Positions 1 through 8,473 of a stretch of 64,000 nt of DNA are shown here, one piece after another; position 1 is the first letter of the stretch; the number at the start of each line of letters is the position of its first letter. The stretch spans positions 17,688-81,687 of the forward strand of contig JALHMI010000020.1 of assembly GCA_022844125.1 (NCBI GenBank), written 5' to 3'. The position numbers were made by a program, and so were the translations under genes. Below the pieces are notes generated by a model. It made no database searches, was not told the origin of the DNA, and saw nothing but the letters and a program-made list of their open reading frames with translations. Source of the DNA: Pirellulales bacterium (GTDB lineage: Bacteria; Planctomycetota; Planctomycetia; Pirellulales; PALSA-1355).

Positions 1-601
1 GCGGCAAGGGAGAGGCCGACCCATCGGTGGCCTGAGGGGGGGACGTCGGAGCGACATGCTGCACGGCGAGTCCTTGAGGCAGGCTGGGCATCGTCTCGGC
101 TGGTGAGCCTGCGGGCGTTGGTACCAGCGGCGCGGTCAACAGACCACGAAGCTCGGAAAAGACGTCTGCCGCACTTCGCCATTCCTCCCAGCCCGCCCTC
201 CACACGAGTGAACTGGCACCCACTCGGCCGTCGCGCACCCAGTTCCGCATGATCTCGCCCGATGCGGGGCCAAACTGCCCACCGGTGGCTGGCCGCACGT
301 ACCAGACCGCGGATGGCGATTCGGCGATCGGATCCGGCTTCGGGCCGGGAGTCGTGGACGGCGCGTCCGCTGGCCCGCCGCCGGCGGCCTGACTGCGAAC
401 GGAAATGGCCAGAGATTCGGCGGGCTTTTCGGGCAAAGTCGCGATTTCGATACTGACGGTCCCCACGTCGGTCGTGTTGGACGCGTCCTCAGCAGGAACG
501 ACGACACGTTCGCCACACTGAGGGCAAATCGCACGTTTACCGGCGAGAAAGCTTTTGACGTGAAGTTTGTGCCCGTTGGGACACAAGAATTTAATGCCCA
601 T
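1..601 (-). CDS. GYF_2 (DUF4339) domain protein, partial
   Basis: The gene runs off the left edge, so only its first 200 codons are visible, read from an ATG at 601. The N-terminus looks like a small zinc ribbon, with C7, H11, C26 and C29 (CPNGH then CPQCG). After a Pro/Ala/Thr-rich linker (about residues 55-98), residues 100-150 match a GYF_2 domain: they begin WYVRP, contain FGP and end VWRAGWEEW. GYF domains are known as proline-rich-peptide binders; in planctomycetes GYF_2 usually heads a longer membrane or signalling protein, so the missing C-terminus decides the role. Coding is supported by an uninterrupted frame and sensible domain order. Function cannot be assigned from this fragment. 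Confidence 0.8.
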   Translation of the reverse strand, partial: MGIKFLCPNGHKLHVKSFLAGKRAICPQCGERVVVPAEDASNTTDVGTVSIEIATLPEKPAESLAISVRSQAAGGGPADAPSTTPGPKPDPIAESPSAVWYVRPATGGQFGPASGEIMRNWVRDGRVGASSLVWRAGWEEWRSAADVFSELRGLLTAPLVPTPAGSPAETMPSLPQGLAVQHVAPTSPPQATDGSASPLP

Positions 602-690
602 CCGTCCGTCCGAAGTGATTAAGTCCGCTCTGCCAGCCAAGATTAGGCTCCGAGCTACTGGTGAGGCCGAGAATCCCGGCCAGAATGCCC

Positions 691-696
691 ATTATA
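691..696 (-). promoter_or_regulatory. -10-like TATAAT upstream of the GYF_2 gene
   Basis: A perfect TATAAT lies on the reverse strand about 90 bases upstream of the start at 601. No convincing -35 hexamer is seen at 16-18 bases. The rest of 602-938 holds no supportable gene; the short ORFs there overlap one another on both strands and have no recognisable content. Confidence 0.4.
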
Positions 697-938
697 TACC
701 GCGAGTGGCTGCTTCCGAGAGCGGCAAGGTCAATCCGCATGTGCTCGATGCCCCGGCCTAACCGCCACAGCCCTACCAGGGGGCCCACCGGTCGCACGTT
801 GTAACCTAGAAAAATGCAGTATTTTTGAAGAGGAACTTGATTGTTCCTGCGAGCTAGTCAAACTACATACCAGGGTACCGCGCGGCCTTGGTGCACATAG
901 CCGCACGAACGTGCAAGTATTTTTGGGGACATCAGGTG

Positions 939-1565
939 ATGCAGCACCACGACGATGAAGGTCCGCTGGAAATTGCGCTGGTCGGCGATCTGACCGACAA
1001 CGAAGTCGAACTCACCGACAAGCTTCTGTCCGTCGAGCCTGGCGGACAATGCACCCTGTTTATCGATTCGCCTGGCGGCAGTCCTTACTGCGCCATGTCG
1101 CTGATGACACTGATGCTCGTCCGCGGCGTGCGGGCCACGGGCATCGTCACGGGTGAATGTTCGTCAGCCGCCCTGTGGCCGTTTGCCGCCTGCGTCCGCC
1201 GGCTGGTGACGCCCTACAGCGTGCTACTCTTCCATCCCATGAAGTGGCAGAGCGAAGAGCACGTGGGCCTGGCCGAGGCCGCGGAATGGGCTCGCCATTT
1301 CGGCAACCTGGAAACCGACATGGATGCCCTGCTCGCTGAGCTCTTCGGCCTGCCGCGGGCTGAAATGGAAAAGTGGATCAAACCGGGCCGATACGTCTCG
1401 GGGCGCGAGCTGGCCGACGCCGGTCTGGCGGAGTTGATCGATCTGCACAAGTTCCGGATGAAGCCGACGAACATTCCGGTTGCGGCGCGTCCGAAGCGGA
1501 AACGCGTGCCAGCGACGACGTCGGAGCTGATTCGTCCGGCGGCCCAGCGTCGCGAACGCAGCTAG
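939..1565 (+). CDS. ClpP-like serine protease, catalytic Asp not conserved
   Basis: Encodes about 208 residues of the ClpP/crotonase fold. The oxyanion-loop motif SPGGS is at residues 44-48. The presumed nucleophile is S76, in GECSSAA aligned with GQAASMG of ClpP, and H99 (LLFHPM) matches the catalytic His. The position of the third triad residue (Asp before the RF-LS segment of ClpP) is Gly here (KPGRYVS, G150). The C-terminal 30 residues are basic (RPKRKR) and lack a ClpX-type tail. I start at the ATG at 939; an in-frame TTG at 888 would add 17 residues not typical of the family. It stands alone, without clpX or tig nearby, so it is unlikely to be the housekeeping ClpP. It could be an alternative subunit or a degenerate homologue. 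Confidence 0.85.
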   Translation: MQHHDDEGPLEIALVGDLTDNEVELTDKLLSVEPGGQCTLFIDSPGGSPYCAMSLMTLMLVRGVRATGIVTGECSSAALWPFAACVRRLVTPYSVLLFHPMKWQSEEHVGLAEAAEWARHFGNLETDMDALLAELFGLPRAEMEKWIKPGRYVSGRELADAGLAELIDLHKFRMKPTNIPVAARPKRKRVPATTSELIRPAAQRRERS

Positions 1566-1568
1566 GCA

Positions 1569-2528
1569 TTAGCTGCGATATCCCTCGTGACACGTCGTGC
1601 ACGACTGGCCAATTTCAGTCGCGCTTGTTCGTGCGCGATCGTACGAGCCGTCCAGCGTTGAGGCGCGCAACGAACCGGCGTGCTGTTGCATCGCTTTGGC
1701 GTATTCGAGATACGTCTCATCGTCAGCAAACTCGTATCCGGCGCGAGTGATGATCTCGGCCAGTGCCGCGACGATTTCGGCCTCGTGGAGCACGGTGGTC
1801 GAGCTTTCCGCGAAGGTCTTCTCGTTGGCGATGCCCGGCGTGATGTGCTGCTCTTGAGCTTCTTCGATCCGTTGCATGAGCAGTGTGCGGTCGGCGATTT
1901 GGGGCCAATTGGCTTCGACGGACTTTGCGGCCGGGGCCTGTGATCCACCGCGCACAAGAAGTTGCAACTCCTCCGCCCTGGCGCGAGCGTCATTCAAAGC
2001 CGCATCCGAAGCCACTTTGCAATTGTTGCTCGCGCGACCGAGCTGATCGCGCAAATCTGCGGCCTCTGCCTTCCAGCGCACGCGGCCATCGTACTCGGCG
2101 ACGATCCCCAGCATCGCCGCTAAAACTCCCAACTCGCGCCGAGCCGTCTGATACTCACCGCTCTTGAAACGCGTGGGATTCTCGATCGCGGCAGCCAGCT
2201 TGGGCAGCCGGGCTTTGATCTCATCTTCGAGCGCCTCGGCGGTGATCAACTTCGACCACGTGCCGGAGCTGGTCGGCAAGGCAGCGGCTGGAAGTGCCGG
2301 TTGCGGATTTTCCACAGCCGTGGAACGCGGCCCAGGCCGCGCGCCGTTCAGCTTTTCGCGGGCGTCAGAAAAGAATGTGTCGACGGTGCTCGGCGCGAAC
2401 TCGGGACGCTTGGCTCGGCGGCCCGCTGGCGGTGCGGCCATGAGCGTCCCCAGCGCGAGTGCAAGTGCAAACAGCGCCAGCAGGAGGGGCAATGTCGCGC
2501 GTCGACGTTTCGTCTGCATGGGTGGCAT
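1569..2528 (-). CDS. Cytochrome c'-like exported protein
   Basis: About 319 residues (316 from the alternative ATG at 2519). A basic stretch followed by a Leu/Ala-rich hydrophobic core forms a signal peptide ending near the first 35 residues. The only haem motif, CTTCH, lies nine residues from the C-terminus, as in class II (c') cytochromes, where haem binds at the end of a four-helix bundle. The first half resembles a second copy of the bundle that has lost its haem site: the equivalent spot reads NNCKVAS, with one Cys and no CxxCH. Expected role: periplasmic or envelope electron transfer or ligand binding; partner unknown. The stop is 3 bases from the ClpP-like stop (convergent). The longer open frame to 3677 is antisense to apbE and is not used. 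Confidence 0.8.
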   Translation of the reverse strand: MPPMQTKRRRATLPLLLALFALALALGTLMAAPPAGRRAKRPEFAPSTVDTFFSDAREKLNGARPGPRSTAVENPQPALPAAALPTSSGTWSKLITAEALEDEIKARLPKLAAAIENPTRFKSGEYQTARRELGVLAAMLGIVAEYDGRVRWKAEAADLRDQLGRASNNCKVASDAALNDARARAEELQLLVRGGSQAPAAKSVEANWPQIADRTLLMQRIEEAQEQHITPGIANEKTFAESSTTVLHEAEIVAALAEIITRAGYEFADDETYLEYAKAMQQHAGSLRASTLDGSYDRARTSATEIGQSCTTCHEGYRS

Positions 2529-2599
2529 CCAGGCAATTATGGTTTGCGGCGCCCCGGGTGACAAACGAGCGGTGCGCGGCGGGGCGGCGGCCGGCAACG

Positions 2600-2605
2600 T
2601 ATAAT
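2600..2605 (+). promoter_or_regulatory. -10 TATAAT for apbE, probably leaderless transcript
   Basis: TATAAT ends 7 bases before the ATG at 2613, so transcription would begin at or next to the start codon. The same 7-base spacing is seen ahead of the gene at 57107. No good -35 hexamer is found at normal spacing. Confidence 0.5.
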
Positions 2606-2612
2606 TGCAGAC

Positions 2613-3722
2613 ATGCACGCCACTCCGCGATCCACTCGCCGCGCGTTCCTCACCGGCCAGGCTGCGGCCGATGCGCTCGTGCAGTTCGATGTGGGGGGTG
2701 GGCCGCCGCTCGCCAATCCCGATTCCGAACGCTATCTCGTGCATGTGTCGCGCCGCGCAATGGCCTGCACATTCGAAGTGTTCCTGAATGCCGGGCAGTA
2801 TCCCGCCGGCAATGCGGCTGCCCTCGCAGCACTCGACCTGGTGGACCGACTCGAAGACCAGCTTTCGATCTATCGAGAATCCAGCGAAATCAGCGAACTG
2901 AATCGCAGAGCCGCGTTCACGCCGGTCGAACTCGAACCTCGACTTTTCAGCCTGCTGCAACTGGCCGAACAGTTGCACTCGCAGACCGGTGGCGCGTTCG
3001 ACGTGACTGCGGGGCGACTGTCGCAAGTCTGGGGGTTCACGCGCCGCCGCGGCCAAGTCCCCCCCGCCGAGGTGCTCGCCGAAGTTCTGGCCTGCGTCGG
3101 CAGTCAACATCTTGGGTTCGATCGCGAGCGGAGCACCCTTCGTTTTTTGCAACCCGGCTTGGAGATTAACCTCGGCAGCATTGGCAAGGGTTACGCACTC
3201 GATCGCTGTGCACAACTTCTCGACGCGGCCGGCATCAATGATTATCTGCTCCATGGCGGCAACAGCAGCGTACTGGCGCGGGGCTCGCATGCCGGCCGCA
3301 CGGACCCCGGCTGGTGCGTGGGGGTGCGCAATCCGCTCCGACCCGACCGCCGCCTCGGGCACCTCATTCTGCATGACAAAGCGCTGGGAACCTCCGGCTC
3401 GGGAACGCAGTTCTTCCTGCACGAGGGGCGGCGACTGGGACACATTCTCGACCCGCGCACCGGCTGGCCGGCCGAAGGCGTGCTCTCGGTCAGCGTGGTT
3501 GCCGCTACGGCTGCGGAAGCGGACGCCCTGGCCACGGCGTTTTACGTGATGGGTCCGGAAGCGGCCCGGTCTTACTGTGAGCGACACGCGGAAGTGGGAT
3601 TCGTGATGACTTGCCCTGGCGAGCGGGCTGGTTCGCTTGAGGTCCAGGCGATGGGCCTCGCCGATGGCTGCTGGCAACCGTTCGAGGAAGCCGCCGAGAC
3701 CGGCTCGGATCGGCCAGTTTGA
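2613..3722 (+). CDS. apbE: FAD:protein FMN transferase (ApbE family)
   Basis: 369 residues, normal for ApbE. Such enzymes covalently attach FMN to Thr in target proteins such as RNF/NQR subunits, outside the cytoplasmic membrane. Family landmarks in order: AMACTFEV near residue 50, GGAFDVTAGRL, INLGSIGKGYALDR, HGGNSSV, SGSGTQFF with HILDPRTG (flavin/Mg site), and the ADALATAFYVMG helix. The N-terminus, STRRAFLTG, carries a twin Arg but lacks the long hydrophobic segment of a classical Tat signal, so its localisation is uncertain. It is transcribed away from the cytochrome-like gene, sharing a short intergenic region; a redox link is plausible but unproven. The family call is secure. Confidence 0.93.
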   Translation: MHATPRSTRRAFLTGQAAADALVQFDVGGGPPLANPDSERYLVHVSRRAMACTFEVFLNAGQYPAGNAAALAALDLVDRLEDQLSIYRESSEISELNRRAAFTPVELEPRLFSLLQLAEQLHSQTGGAFDVTAGRLSQVWGFTRRRGQVPPAEVLAEVLACVGSQHLGFDRERSTLRFLQPGLEINLGSIGKGYALDRCAQLLDAAGINDYLLHGGNSSVLARGSHAGRTDPGWCVGVRNPLRPDRRLGHLILHDKALGTSGSGTQFFLHEGRRLGHILDPRTGWPAEGVLSVSVVAATAAEADALATAFYVMGPEAARSYCERHAEVGFVMTCPGERAGSLEVQAMGLADGCWQPFEEAAETGSDRPV

Positions 3723-3804
3723 CGTATTCCAAGGCCTATCCGCCCCGGTAGAATGCCAGCGTCAAGAGGCGGGCCGCTCGATAACGCGCTGACCAGGCAA
3801 GATT

Positions 3805-4467
3805 TTGTTCCAGTTTCTGTTTGATCATCTGTCGTACTTCGGAATCATTGCATTCCTGGCCCTTACCGGGTTTGGCTTGCCAGTGCCCGAGGAAGTGCCG
3901 ATCGTGGCTGCGGGCATCATGAGCTCCAACGGCCAGCTCGATCCCTGGTGGGCCTTTCTGTCGTGCGTGATCGGCTCGGTCCTGGGTGACCACATCCTCT
4001 ATGCAATCGGCTATCACTTCGGCCATTCGCTGATCTACCGGCATCCGCGCGTGGCGGCCCTGCTGCACGCGGAACGCGAAGCAAAAATCGAGCAGATGGT
4101 CCGCAAGCACCAGGTAAAGGTCCTCGTTTTGAGCCGCTTCATGGTCGGAGTTCGGGCGCCGGTTTACCTGGCCGCGGGAGTCCTGCGCGTACCTTTCGCC
4201 AAGTTTTTCTTCATCGACATTATCAGCGCTTCGATCGTCGTCGGCATCTTCTTTGGATTAAGCTATGCCTATGGCGAGCGGCTGACACGGTTCATCAAGC
4301 AGTCGGAAATCGGTCTGACCGTGATCGTTGTGGTCGCGGTCATTTCGGTGCTGACATTCTTGCTGTGGCGCAGACGGCAACGCCGCAAGTTGGACGAAGT
4401 TGTGCTTCTGGAGGCTCCCAATGACGAGGTCTGCGCCGTTGGAGCTCGCGAAACCAAGGACCTGTAG
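3805..4467 (+). CDS. DedA family membrane protein
   Basis: 220 residues starting at a TTG (FQFLFDHLSYFG follows). The DedA/SNARE-associated (VTT) hallmarks are present: GFGLPVPEE in the first re-entrant region, GSVLGDHILYAIG, then SRFMVGVRAPVYLAAG with the conserved basic and proline residues. Hydrophobic segments lie at about residues 8-35, 50-72, 130-155 and 165-190, with a basic cytoplasmic tail (RRRQRRK). DedA proteins act in lipid flipping or undecaprenyl-phosphate recycling and affect envelope stability. A TAGAAT at 3749-3754 could be the -10. The next gene starts inside its 3' end (47-base overlap), implying co-transcription. Confidence 0.9.
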   Translation: MFQFLFDHLSYFGIIAFLALTGFGLPVPEEVPIVAAGIMSSNGQLDPWWAFLSCVIGSVLGDHILYAIGYHFGHSLIYRHPRVAALLHAEREAKIEQMVRKHQVKVLVLSRFMVGVRAPVYLAAGVLRVPFAKFFFIDIISASIVVGIFFGLSYAYGERLTRFIKQSEIGLTVIVVVAVISVLTFLLWRRRQRRKLDEVVLLEAPNDEVCAVGARETKDL

Positions 4468-5527
4468 GATTCGCTGTCAGCTTGTCGCGTTCGTGACGGC
4501 CGGACTGTTGCTTTTCCCCGCGATCACGTTGCACGCTCAGCAGGCCGAGCGCATCGGGCCCAGCCGCATCAATGCCGCCCGGCTGCGGTGGTTTCAGTAC
4601 AAACTCGTGGCCGGTCGCATCCTGGCCACCAGCGCGTACCCCGAGGGGATGAACATCTCGTTCGGCCCATCGACGACCGATACCAAGCGGCGCGAGCACT
4701 TGCAGTTGTTGATCCTGGAAGATCGGGCCAGCATCCGTTACGAGTTGGCTGGCGACGGTGAACAACTCTCGATTCAGCTGGCCGAATCGGGCGAATTCTC
4801 GATTCGACGCACCCGTCGGGAACCGCCATTCACGTTGCGTTTCACGCAGCCTCCGGAAAAGCCGATGTCGCTGGTGGTGCAGCAGGACGGAACGACCCAA
4901 GAGGTCATTGGCCCCAGCTTCTGGCATCTGTACCTCGCCGCGCCCGACCTGGTCAGCCAGGAGCTGGCGCCATATCTCGAAACGCTCCGACCTGCCTGGC
5001 AACTGGTGGCCTCTGGCGAACAGCTCGAGCGCAACCTGATCCAACGAGCACAGCAGCCCCTCGCGCACCGAGGCGAACAGTGGCGATCGCTCGTGCAGCG
5101 GCTGGGCAGCACGAATTTCGCCGAACGCGAGGCCGCCCAACGCGACCTGGCGGCCAGCGGGCAGGTCGTGCTGCCGTTCCTGGAGGACCTGGAGCGGGGA
5201 CAGCTCGACGCCGAGCAAGCGGCCAGAATTGAGACGCTGATCACGAACCTTCGCGTCAACTACGAAGACACGGCGGACCGGGTGGCGAACTGGCTGATCG
5301 GCGACATTTCGATCTGGCTGTCGCTGGCCGAGCGTCCGGAACTTGCCAAGCGAGTGGCTGCCAGACGCCAGCTGTTGGCGCTGACGGGCGAGGCGATCGA
5401 GTTCGATCCGGACGGAGACGATGCCACGCGCACCCAACAGCTTGCCGCGTTGCGCCGGCGGCTTTTACCGCTGCATCCGGTCCCCCTGCCGGACTCGTCA
5501 GTCCCACCACCAGCGCTCGAGCGGTAA
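4421..5527 (+). CDS. Exported protein of unknown function
   Basis: 368 residues from the ATG at 4421, which lies within the DedA gene in another frame; an upstream ATG in the same frame (about 4400) would only lengthen the N-terminus. Residues about 22-43 are hydrophobic and end ITLHAQQ, a good signal-peptide cleavage region, so the protein is probably periplasmic or surface exposed. The body is mixed: a beta-rich half (ISFGPS, IRYELAG, FTLRFTQ), then an acidic helical half with Leu/Glu-rich stretches. No known motif, Cys pair or catalytic signature is seen. Its 3' end overlaps the end of the convergent DUF1598-like gene by 30 bases. Likely a planctomycete-specific family; I do not recognise it. 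Confidence 0.75.
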   Translation: MTRSAPLELAKPRTCRIRCQLVAFVTAGLLLFPAITLHAQQAERIGPSRINAARLRWFQYKLVAGRILATSAYPEGMNISFGPSTTDTKRREHLQLLILEDRASIRYELAGDGEQLSIQLAESGEFSIRRTRREPPFTLRFTQPPEKPMSLVVQQDGTTQEVIGPSFWHLYLAAPDLVSQELAPYLETLRPAWQLVASGEQLERNLIQRAQQPLAHRGEQWRSLVQRLGSTNFAEREAAQRDLAASGQVVLPFLEDLERGQLDAEQAARIETLITNLRVNYEDTADRVANWLIGDISIWLSLAERPELAKRVAARRQLLALTGEAIEFDPDGDDATRTQQLAALRRRLLPLHPVPLPDSSVPPPALER

Positions 5528-7243
5528 ATTTGCGGGAGCGCCGAAGCTCGCACGCTGAGCCGCGAGCGTGCCTTGCTTGTCGGTCCGCAGCTTGTCGGCG
5601 CTCACCTGGCGCCAAGCCTCGCCGCGGACGCCGCCGCTGACGCCGACCACTAAATGCCGGCCGCCGATCTTGCGATGATTGATCACGGTTTCCACTTGTC
5701 GCGGCGCGGGGTCGAGTGCGACCGCGTATTGCTGCGGATCATCAAAGCAGGTCAGGTGCCAGCCGACTCGCTCGGCGAGGCCTTCCTGTTGAATGAGGGC
5801 CGACACCAAGGCCAGATCGAAGATGTTCTGCAGGTCGGCGTAGACCGGGTACTTCTGGGCAAGCGCTGCGAAATGCGCGGTGAAGTTGCCGGCGAACTGC
5901 TGGTTCGTCAGGCTCGAAGCGCCGGTATGCACGCGCTTGCCAAGCTGCGTCAGGAATTCGTTCTCGCTGAGAACTTGCACGCCCTGACCGCGAATTTCGA
6001 ACGCGTCGCGATTGGTCGAGGTTGCCACCGCTTCATAGTTCATGGTGAACCACCACCGCAGCACGTCGAGCGCCGGTGGCGTTTCGCCCGGCTTTACCCG
6101 CACCAGATCGAGATAACCGGGTACCTCCGCGATGCCGGGTTCGAGCCCCATCCCGATCAGTTTCATGTGGTAGTCGGCCGCCACGATCACCCTGGCAACG
6201 CGCGTCCGCTCGTCGAGGCCGCGGATCACGATGTCCTGCAAGCCCATCGCGTCGCGGAGCTCTTGCAGCCAGGCTCCACGCTGGCTCGGCTTGAGCGGAG
6301 TGTCGCGCGTGCGATCGGCAACGGCTCGCGTGCGGGCAAGACCCTGCTCGGTTGGATCGATTGAGCAGGTGAACGTCGCCTGGGGCGAGGTGCGGGCGTG
6401 TCGCAAGAGCACAACCAAATCATCGAGTTGCACGACCGGCCGCCCAGACTTGGCGCTCACGCAGCGACCTTCGCTATCGACCAGCCACGGTCCCGCGGGC
6501 CCTGCAATGACGATTTCACCCGACTCGGGATAAACGAGCACGAACTGGATGCGCTCGAGTCCGGCGAGATTGCGCATGGTGTCGTCAGGCGCGCGTCCGG
6601 CAGCGAGCGCGAGTTGGACGTGCTTCTCCAGCCGCGTGAGCGAAACCTTGCGGAGGCCGCTCGTCAGGCGAGGATCAAGATTTCCCGGGCGCTCTCGCGC
6701 GGCCAGCCGCGCGGTGGCGAGACCTTGCGGTCGCTGGACCTTGACGGCGCGGCGCAACACGCCGGCTGCGTCGACGTAGACACCGTTCTGAAACTCGGAG
6801 ATCGAGCCTGGCCCACCGACTTCATCCCAGGTTTGCGGTCGGACCGTGGAAACAATCAAGTCGATGAGCGAATCGAAGTCTGCCTGTGAGCCGCCGCCGG
6901 CTACAATGCCCGAAGGCTCGCGGATGCGGCTGATGACAGCCGTTCGGGTACGGTCGTCGCTGACGGCCAACAGCGAATGGAGCGATTGATCGCGCCCGCC
7001 GGCTGCGGCCTGGGCCTCGGAAAGGCGAGTGAGCCAGGCATCACGCGTGGCCGGATCAGCAATTGAATGTGCGGTTTGTAAAGCGGGAGCGAATTCACCC
7101 GTGGCAAGCTGGGCGGTGAAAAGTTGTTCGTCGGGCGGCGCCGCAAGGCACGCACCTGGCCCAATGGCAAGGGCGGCGATCAGCGGAGCCAGGCAAAACC
7201 AGAAGGAAGTCCGCTGCAGTTGGCGCGCGGTCAGCGTCAGCAT
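5498..7243 (-). CDS. DUF1598-like exported protein
   Basis: 581 residues from the ATG at 7243, with GGGGAG about 11 bases upstream; the frame extends to 7285 but the extra residues precede a good signal peptide. Residues about 10-35 are the hydrophobic signal, ending CLAAPPDE. The body has a helical N-terminal third (AQAAAGGRDQSLHSLL) and a long C-terminal region with features I associate with the planctomycete-only DUF1598 group (RWWFTMNYEAV, ERVGWHLTCF, GGVRGEAW). No enzymatic motif is visible. The C-terminus ends in aromatic residues (LERWWWD). Function unknown; an extracytoplasmic role is the only safe inference. The DUF1598 assignment is from memory and should be confirmed by profile search. 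Confidence 0.8.
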   Translation of the reverse strand: MLTLTARQLQRTSFWFCLAPLIAALAIGPGACLAAPPDEQLFTAQLATGEFAPALQTAHSIADPATRDAWLTRLSEAQAAAGGRDQSLHSLLAVSDDRTRTAVISRIREPSGIVAGGGSQADFDSLIDLIVSTVRPQTWDEVGGPGSISEFQNGVYVDAAGVLRRAVKVQRPQGLATARLAARERPGNLDPRLTSGLRKVSLTRLEKHVQLALAAGRAPDDTMRNLAGLERIQFVLVYPESGEIVIAGPAGPWLVDSEGRCVSAKSGRPVVQLDDLVVLLRHARTSPQATFTCSIDPTEQGLARTRAVADRTRDTPLKPSQRGAWLQELRDAMGLQDIVIRGLDERTRVARVIVAADYHMKLIGMGLEPGIAEVPGYLDLVRVKPGETPPALDVLRWWFTMNYEAVATSTNRDAFEIRGQGVQVLSENEFLTQLGKRVHTGASSLTNQQFAGNFTAHFAALAQKYPVYADLQNIFDLALVSALIQQEGLAERVGWHLTCFDDPQQYAVALDPAPRQVETVINHRKIGGRHLVVGVSGGVRGEAWRQVSADKLRTDKQGTLAAQRASFGAPANLPLERWWWD

Positions 7244-7357
7244 GAGAAGTAACTCCCCGTTCCGAGGGTGAGAACCGCCGGGCAATGATGCGGCCGGAGT
7301 TCAAGCTCTCACAGCCGCGAAGGGAAGTCAAGAAAAAGGCGCGTCACCAAGAAAACA

Positions 7358-7391
7358 ACGGCCCGCCCAAGCTTCTGCTCAGGCGGGCCGT
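7358..7391 (-). terminator. Rho-independent terminator of the cysteine-rich gene
   Basis: Perfect 10-base arms (acggcccgcc at 7358-7367 and its complement at 7382-7391) with a 14-base loop, followed on the reverse strand by a T-rich run (TTGTTTTC). It lies 60 bases beyond the stop of the gene at 7451-7945. Confidence 0.85.
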
Positions 7392-7450
7392 CGTAATCTG
7401 CACTGTCAAGGAGACCGCTTCAATACTTCGCGGATGCTCCGCTGTGGCAA

Positions 7451-7945
7451 TTAGCCACCGCAACCGCAGCTCGGTTCGACCGGGGCACCGCAGCTCGGCT
7501 CGCAAGCCGGAGCACAGCAGGTGGGCTCACAGCAGCTCTTCTTGCAGCAGCCGTGACGGTGGAACAGGCGGCAACGGTGACGGCAGCACTTGGGAGCGCA
7601 GCACTTGGGAGCGGCACAGCACGAGGGTTCCGGAGCACAGCAAGTCGGTTCCGGAGCACAGCAGGTCGGCTCACAAGCCGGAGCACAGCAGCTCTTCTTG
7701 CAGCAGTGACGGTGGAACAGGTGGCAACGGTGACGCTTGCACTTCGGCGCACAGCACGAAGGCTCCGCACAGCAGCTCGGTTCGGGCGCACAGCAGGTGG
7801 GCTCGGCCGGGGCACAGCACGACGGTTCGGGCGCACAACACGAAGGCTCACAACAGCCGCCGAACAGGCGGGCTTCCGCTTGCGAAGCGGAAAGCACAAA
7901 CAGGCCGGCGAGCAGCAGGGCCGGCAACACGATCCGGGATTTCAT
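7451..7945 (-). CDS. Small secreted cysteine-rich protein (40 Cys in 164 aa)
   Basis: The start at 7945 is fixed by AGGAG 8 bases upstream and by the signal peptide that follows ([19 protein letters not shown], cleavage near AEA). The mature protein is almost entirely CC pairs separated by Pro/Ala/Glu/Ser: [12 protein letters not shown] and variants. It contains two copies of a His/Lys-rich insert, [17 protein letters not shown] and [18 protein letters not shown], indicating internal duplication. It ends EPSCGCGG, nearly the same tail as the YTV-repeat protein at 53498. Likely a disulfide-cross-linked surface or wall component; metal binding through Cys/His is an alternative. It has its own terminator, so it is monocistronic. 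No catalytic function is suggested. Confidence 0.85.
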   Translation of the reverse strand: MKSRIVLPALLLAGLFVLSASQAEARLFGGCCEPSCCAPEPSCCAPAEPTCCAPEPSCCAEPSCCAPKCKRHRCHLFHRHCCKKSCCAPACEPTCCAPEPTCCAPEPSCCAAPKCCAPKCCRHRCRLFHRHGCCKKSCCEPTCCAPACEPSCGAPVEPSCGCGG

Positions 7946-8473
7946 CGACGGAACTCCTAAACAGATACTTACAGGGGATGTCACATCTTCCGTGAGCCGC
8001 ACGGCAAACTAGGGCCTCTGGCGCAGTATGTCGCGATTGATTCAGGCCAGGCCGTTACAGCTTTACGAGGATCCCTCAGCGGGATAGCCTCGCTGATGGT
8101 TATCGTCGACCCAAGTGACAGCACTTAGTTCGTCTTCGCATTTCTCCTAAACTTCCGGGGCAAAAACGTGCGAGCAGGCGGGATCTAGCGGATATGCCGC
8201 ACCTGAGCATTGGGGCTGCCAAGCGGCCACAAACTACCATCATCAGAGGACTTGCGCTATTTGGCGTCGGCAGATTCGCCACGCGCGGCAAAACCCCAAC
8301 CATGCCATCGAGAAGTCGGGACTGGTTCCAGCCGTTGGCAGAATTGAAATGCCCGTTGCGGCCTAGAGTTTCAGGACGTGACGGGGGTTCCACGTGCGCC
8401 ACTGCCCACAGCGACGATGCGCGCCCCCGGTTTCTGCTCATTAGCAGGCGCAAAAGAGATGGGGTAAGGGGCG
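7946..8473. other. Intergenic region without a supportable gene
   Basis: About 530 bases. It contains a short stem-loop (8076-8096) related to repeats elsewhere in the window. ORFs on both strands here lack ribosome sites and recognisable content. It must hold the promoters of the divergent cysteine-rich and Hpt genes, but no clear -35/-10 pair was found. Confidence 0.5.
8076..8096. repeat. Short stem-loop, dispersed-repeat-like
   Basis: TCAGCG and CGCTGA arms enclose GGATAGCCT. The segment GGGATAGCCTCGCTG (8081-8095) matches 13 of 15 bases at 56276-56290, and CCTCGCTGA recurs in complement inside the inverted repeat at 42733-42752. Confidence 0.45.

Noticed and set aside
1569..3677. A 702-codon version of the cytochrome-like gene extending over apbE
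   Set aside because: The extra N-terminus is antisense to the well-supported apbE; the signal peptide begins at 2528.
7285..7995. A Ser/Arg-rich open frame on the + strand across the cysteine-rich gene
   Set aside because: It is the complement of repeated TGC codons. The reverse-strand gene has the signal peptide, ribosome site and terminator.
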